From positions 11,953,711 through 12,017,710 of the forward strand of contig NC_040022.1 in the NCBI RefSeq assembly GCF_000972845.2: a DNA stretch of 64,000 nucleotides. Reading direction: 5' to 3'. The notes under the pieces were generated by a model. The model worked only from the letters and a program-made list of their open reading frames with translations, was not told where the DNA came from and made no database searches. Source of the DNA: Larimichthys crocea. Its lineage: Eukaryota; Chordata; Actinopteri; Sciaenidae. Below, piece by piece: positions 59,556 through 64,000 of the stretch (position 1 is the first letter of the stretch; each line of letters begins with the position of its first letter). The translations under genes were made by a program, and so were the position numbers.

Positions 59556-60115
59556 AAGCCTCATTTTATTTGGCTAAAAGACTGGAAACTGGACTAGTAG
59601 AAACAAACAGCACTCAAGCCTATTTGTTGTATATTAGAGTCTGATTAATGTAAGATTTTTGAGACCGATACTGATTTTAGAAAATTAAAATTCACTATAT
59701 TCAATTACTAATATGGCAGCTCTCATCTTCTCTCCTTCTTTTTCTTCTTTCTTCTTTATTTCTACATTTTAATATAATTTTTTTATTGTGTGACAAAAGA
59801 AAAAAGACACAAAAATGTGACATATATGATAAACATGATCGACATAATGGACAGATATACATAAAGCAGTTACGACGTTGTAAATGATGAAGGTCAGAGA
59901 GTATGGGTCAGATTAAAGTAATGAATTATAAAGTAATTAACATTACATAATACACTGATGGGGAGTAAGGTCAGAGTGGACCAAATCAAGCAATTCTTCT
60001 TTGTGGTTTAACCAAGCAATAACAACATATTTTAAAGCAATGAGTGGATAATACAGCTAAAGAAAATAATTGAAGTGTGTGTGTACGCGTGTGTAAAATA
60101 TGAAATGTGACAAAA

Positions 60116-60558
60116 GCCTCCAAAATCAGCCAGTAGTGAAATTGCAATAGCCAAATTTTAGCCAGTAGAGGGGAGTAGCTGTGCGCATTTATAGCATATG
60201 TACAGTAATTGTTGAAATAGCAGTTACTTTTATTGAAAATTTGCAGTTAATGTCTTATCTGTAATATTTACACTTCACAGAGTCATCACACGGGCCAGAT
60301 TGGACCCTCTAGTAGGCCCACTGGCCATATGTTTGACAAGCCCTGCTTTAAATACTTTGAATTTAACTGTGACGATTCGGACCTGAAACAGAAACCAACA
60401 CAACTATAGGAGCACTCTATCTTGTTGTATTCTCACCTGGTAAAAAATGAAAAGTGATCATTGATCCGCTGCGAGCAGGGTTCGAACCTGCGCGGGGAGA
60501 CCCCATTGGATTTCAAGTCCAACGCCTTAACCACTCGGCCATCGCAGCTTACGTCACA
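60116..60558 (+). repeat. Segmental duplication block A, copy 2 (carries tRNA-Ser)
   Basis: The counterpart of 57109-57566, about 3 kb away in the same orientation. The parts most alike are the first 190 bases and the last 140 bases, including the tRNA. The centre is diverged. Confidence 0.9.
60467..60548 (-). tRNA. tRNA-Ser (TGA), copy 2
   Basis: 82 bases, identical over the whole gene to copy 1 at 57475-57556. The flanks are similar too, so it arose by local duplication, not by independent insertion. Anticodon TGA, with intact A and B boxes and long variable arm. T-runs follow downstream on the minus strand. Confidence 0.97.
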
Positions 60559-60569
60559 ACACCGATACA

Positions 60570-61030
60570 CCGTCCAATTTATTCCCGTATCGGTAACATG
60601 TGTATCGGGCTGGTCTTCGTGTGTTTGTTTTTATCTATTTCCGCTCCGTTTTCAACTGAGCACGTCGGTATCCAAGATGTAGGGCCGTGCAGGATGCTTT
60701 CCCTCAATAAAGCAGCCATTTCGAACTTTCGGCGTTCATTACTCGATAAGCATTCAGTGAATGAGTGAGTCAGACGGTGGCGGGAAAGTCTAACCGGACA
60801 ACGTCGATGTGTGGCGGGAAACTGTACTACAAACAAACAAAAAAATCCACATTAATGCAGAGCATTGGTCAAATGGTTTGTTTTTGTCTTGTTGTTGTTG
60901 TTTTGTAAATCTGAATTACAGCATTAGTTAATTAGATGAGCCATAAAATGTCGAAGGATAGAAACGTTGAACTCAAATACAAGTTTCGCGCCACGTCCAG
61001 GGATAAAAATGGCGTCCGGTGCGGTCGTGC
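60570..61030. promoter_or_regulatory. CpG-richer segment with three E2F-type motifs
   Basis: GGCGGGAAA at 60779-60787 and 60813-60821, and TTTCGCGCC at 60984-60992, match the E2F consensus (TTTSSCGC in either orientation). The segment is richer in CpG than its surroundings. No adjacent coding exon was recognised, so whether it is a promoter is an open question. Confidence 0.35.
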
Positions 61031-61039
61031 ACGTTGGGT

Positions 61040-61111
61040 GGGGATGTAGCTCAGTGGTAGAGCGCATGTTTCGCATGCATGAGGCCCCGGGTTCAATCCC
61101 CGGCATCTCCA
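61040..61111 (+). tRNA. tRNA-Ala (CGC)
   Basis: 72 bases: acceptor GGGGATG with CATCTCC, discriminator A, D arm TAGCTCAGTGGTAGAGC (A box), anticodon loop around TTTCGCATG giving CGC, and T arm CCGGGTTCAATCCCCGG (B box). TTTT follows within a few bases (61114-61117). It matches vertebrate tRNA-Ala closely. Confidence 0.96.
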
Positions 61112-61193
61112 TCTTTTACTGTATGAATATGTAAAATGTGAAGTATAATCCACTTGCACCGTGATAAATAAACGGCTGTCACTGAAAAAGCTC

Positions 61194-61266
61194 TGGTTCC
61201 ACTGGGGCTCGAACCCAGGACCTTCTGCGTGTAAAGCAGACGTGATAACCGCTACACTATGGAACC
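61194..61266 (-). tRNA. tRNA-Val (TAC)
   Basis: 73 bases on the minus strand, beginning GGTTCCATAGTGTAGCGG and ending CAGTGGAACC plus A. The anticodon arm CTGCTTTACACGCAG gives anticodon TAC. The A and B boxes are intact and TTTTT lies just downstream. As I remember it, this is the same as the mammalian tRNA-Val-TAC sequence. Confidence 0.97.
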
Positions 61267-61394
61267 AGCTGCCATGCAACTTCACACAGGTGAATATGTG
61301 AAAGCACGGTTACCACTGCGTATGCACTGTAACTTGTATATTTACAATAATACTTTCAAGGTGTGGTAGGCAGTGTCACGTCAGTCATCCAACC

Positions 61395-61540
61395 AAATTA
61401 ACTATGCAGGATAACAAAAACAGGAAAGACAGTCAGCATTGGATACAAGATGGTTTTTTTTTAAAACTGGAAGTGGATTTTTTTTGAGAAATTGAAAATA
61501 ACGTGCGTACTTCCACAACTCAAAAGCTGATCAGTCACAG
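61395..61540 (-). mobile_element. Second hAT fragment related to 57754-58229
   Basis: AAAGACAGTCAGCA, TTGGATACAAGATG, GAAATTGAAAATAACGTGCG and ACTTCCACAACTCAAAAGCT closely match parts of 57780-57975. It is internally deleted, so a shorter derivative of the same element. Confidence 0.75.
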
Positions 61541-62930
61541 GAGACATTTTACTGCACAACAAGCACTTCTACTTTTGATACTGAGCATATTTAACTGTGA
61601 ATTGTGCTTTTACACAAGTAAGATTTTGAATGTAATGCATGACTTATACTTGCTTAAAAAGTGTTTTTACATTGTTGTTTGGTACTTTTTTTTGTTAAGT
61701 AAAGGATCTCAATATGTCTTCCACCTCTGGTTAAACTGGTATATAAATGTTGTACTTCTACACCACCACGTAATATTCAGGGTAAATGCTAATAGTTGTA
61801 ATTTACATAATATCCATCCATCTATAACAGCTTATCCTTATCAGTGTCATATGATTTGGATACAGATACAGATTCTGTGAGGATCAGGTGTTCAGGTGTT
61901 CAACTAACAGGAAACAGAGGCGATAAGGTGATAAGGTGGGTAGGGCATTTAAAAAAGAGAGACAAGTGCACTGTACCTACAGCTGCCAGTCAACACACCA
62001 ACAGCCCGCAGAGGAGGTGTCGCTCTGCAGGTAAGCTTACCTGTCTGTCTGTCTGTTTTCTCTCTGTCTTCTGATTTACTCTGTTTTTAAATTAGATTAA
62101 TTATTGTCATTCAGTTTAACAAGTTGTTGTCATGTTGAAGACATTCTGCTCCGATCAGACTGTTGGTTTTTATGTGAAAAACCAATGCAATTCATGCAAT
62201 GTAGGTAGGTGGAACTTAAGCAAAGCATTATTTTGGGGGGGATCTGTAAGGGAGAAATAATAAATTAAAAATTAAAAATATAAATGAAAATTCGTGCAAA
62301 GAATTTGGAGAAACCTGGAGAGTCTTTTTGTCAGTTCACAGCACGACGGGATTTATCAAACAAATAATTCAATGAATATGAAGATAAAAGTTTCCAACAA
62401 TAAAGAGGTGATGAATAATATTCACTTTAGTTTAACCTGAGTTTCAGCTGCTCTCTCAATGAAATTTTCCAATAGGTCTACTCAAAATTGTTACAAAATT
62501 AGACCTGTAGAGACCTGCTAAAAAAATGCTTCAAAACAGCCTGGAAGCAGTTACTGGGTGTTATTTTAAATTGGCTTAAGTTATTGTTACCACCATCACT
62601 AAAATGGACAAATAGCTGCTTCTTTTTTAAACACAACAGGACGTTTCCTCGTCAAGTGCAGATAAATGTAGATCGTGACCTTAAGCATGAAAGAGTACAG
62701 TGTTGTTTTGTTTGTTTTTTCTGCGTCTGTGAATGTGTTTACTGTAGGTCTACAGATGTGTCATGTGACACAACACCCACACTAACTGTCGCATTTGCTC
62801 ATTTCCAAGTCAAATATCAGCAAGATAAACAAATGAGCTCTTTTCAGAATCAGGAAGATTTACCAAACATCTGTTCAGTCATAATATCTATGTACTGTAT
62901 ATACACATTATTATATCATTATTATTATCA
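61541..62930. other. Intergenic AT-rich interval, no gene seen
   Basis: Short open frames such as 61503-61880 and 62584-62961 show no family resemblance or plausible splice continuation. Upstream non-coding exons of the lipoxygenase gene could lie here but cannot be recognised. Confidence 0.5.
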
Positions 62931-62931
62931 T

Positions 62932-63475
62932 AAAACCCAACCAAGTAGTTTTTGTGCCTAAACCCAACTGAGTTGATGGTGCCTAACCCCAACCATGTAG
63001 TTCGGGTGTCTAACCCAACCAAGCACTTTTGATGCCTAAATTGAACTGAGTTGTTTTGGGACCTAAACCCAACCAAGCAAGTGGTGCCAAAACCCAACCT
63101 ACTAGGTGATGCCTGAACCTAATCGAGTAGGTGTTGTCTAAACACCAACCAAGTAGCTCTAGTGCCTAAACCCAAAAAAGTAGGTGGTGCCAAAACCTAA
63201 CCAAGTGTGCTGAATTGATGGTGCCTAACCTCAACCATGTACTTTTGGTGCCTAAACCCAACCCAAGAACTTTTGATGCCTAAATTGAACTGAGTTGTTT
63301 TGGGACCTAAACCCAATCACGTAGGTTTTGCCTAAACCCAACCAAGTAAGTGGTGCCAAAACCCAACCTATTAGGTGATGCTTGAACCTAATCGAGTAGG
63401 TGTTGTCTAAACACCAACCAAGTAGTTCTGGTGCCTAGGTCTATCCAAGTATTTTGGTGCCTAAACCTAATTAGA
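62932..63475. repeat. Minisatellite, GCCTAAACCCAACCAAGTAG-like unit
   Basis: Roughly fifteen degenerate units of about 30-40 bases built on CCTAAACCCAACCAAGTAG and GGTGCC. A longer pattern containing TTGAACTGAGTTGTTTTGGG recurs about 235 bases apart (63041 and 63284), showing a higher-order repeat. Confidence 0.88.
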
Positions 63476-63705
63476 CTATGACCATTTCACAACATTAAAG
63501 ACATATTTATTATACCAGGATGATGAAGTAATGTTTTCCAAAAAATCTAAATTTAGAGCCAGAATACCTACTGTGCTTACTCCTTGTGTCAAGTATAAAC
63601 TGCCTAAAGACAGAATAGCTGCATGTTTTTTGTCAGACTGGTCTGTTCGTAAACCTGTAATCAGTCTCTCTGTTCTCACCAGCTGTCACCATCATATCCA
63701 ACATA

Positions 63706-63861
63706 ATGGCTTCCTGTGAGGAGTTTGAGGTGACAGTCCACACCTCACCTGGTCCCACCTGTGGAACCTTTAACCGCCTATGGCTCACTCTAATTGGCTT
63801 GCAGGGGGAGACTCCACCCATCACCGTGAACAAAGGTGATCATCATCTCTTGCCTGGATCG
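63706..63861 (+). CDS. Lipoxygenase (arachidonate lipoxygenase / ALOXE3-like), first coding exon (partial gene)
   Basis: Animal lipoxygenases add oxygen to polyunsaturated fatty acids or, for ALOXE3, isomerise the hydroperoxides. They begin with a PLAT (LH2) beta-barrel that binds calcium and membranes. This exon encodes 52 residues starting MASCEEFEVTVHTSPGPTCG. FEVTVHTSPGPTCGTFNRLW followed by LTLIGLQGE and ending LLPGS fits the first PLAT strands (V-TG---GT-N-V-LTLVG--GES in mammalian family members), and the family's first exon ends at the same PGS position. The start has A at -3 and G at +4. The GT donor is at 63862-63863 (GTGAGT) after a complete codon. The rest of the gene, including the iron-binding catalytic domain, is beyond the window. 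The exact paralogue cannot be decided. Confidence 0.8.
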
Positions 63862-64000
63862 GTGAGTTTCATCATGTTTCCACAAAGAGACCACTTAATG
63901 ACTCTTCAGATGTCTCTCAACTGAAAATATTTTAAAACAAATTATTCAAATCGATCATACAGCAATAATAACCAAACTAAAATATTAAGTTTGAAGGTTA

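Noticed and set aside
59134..59597. Several 86-111-codon frames with FGPVRKMFGPDRK or EHFPNRSEHF repeats on both strands
   Set aside because: The near-multiple-of-three minisatellite unit stays open in many frames; not a repeat protein.
60924..61285. Open frames containing MEMPGIEPGASCM and GPGFEPQWNQ
   Set aside because: These are minus/plus shadows of tRNA-Ala and tRNA-Val, not proteins.
1..64000. CRISPR arrays, prophage, toxin-antitoxin or operon structures
   Set aside because: The sequence is vertebrate nuclear DNA. Direct repeats here are microsatellites or minisatellites without unique spacers.

Overview
The window is vertebrate nuclear DNA, most likely from a percomorph-type teleost. 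It has intron-rich genes with GT-AG junctions, long AT-rich introns, many CA/GT and ATCT microsatellites, and decayed LINE, Tc1/mariner, hAT and tRNA-derived SINE copies of kinds familiar from fish genomes. There are no operons, ribosome binding sites, CRISPR arrays or phage signatures. The species cannot be named from the sequence alone.

Four protein-coding genes are supported. (1) The first coding exon of pcf11 (minus strand, 1187-1354; the rest lies beyond the left edge). (2) A complete ncbp3 (plus strand, 13 coding exons, 5222-13214, predicted 701 aa). (3) A complete rap1gap2 (minus strand, 23 coding exons, stop at 19595-19597, start codon at 52658, predicted 685 aa). (4) The first coding exon of a lipoxygenase (plus strand, 63706-63861; the rest lies beyond the right edge). 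Exon junctions were placed by hand from splice consensus, reading phase and remembered human protein sequence. Both complete models have total coding lengths divisible by three.

Layout: 1-1560 pcf11 5' end; 1.6-5.2 kb repeat-bearing spacer; 5.2-14.7 kb ncbp3 with 3' UTR; 14.7-19.6 kb spacer with a foldback element and a 12-bp-period minisatellite; 19.6-52.7 kb rap1gap2, whose introns 1, 2 and 4 hold most of the transposon remnants, a TGACTCA-rich array and a 1.1-kb polypurine tract; 52.7-63.7 kb an intergenic mosaic of segmental duplications, a foldback minisatellite split by a hAT-type MITE, and five tRNA genes (initiator Met, two Ser-TGA, Ala-CGC, Val-TAC).

The genes do not form one pathway. 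PCF11 (pre-mRNA 3'-end cleavage and termination) and NCBP3 (cap binding and mRNA export) both act on nascent mRNA. RAP1GAP2 switches off the small GTPase Rap1. The lipoxygenase oxidises polyunsaturated fatty acids. I found no clearly new multi-gene system. The most unusual structure is the foldback minisatellite/MITE composite and surrounding duplications at 53.7-60.6 kb.
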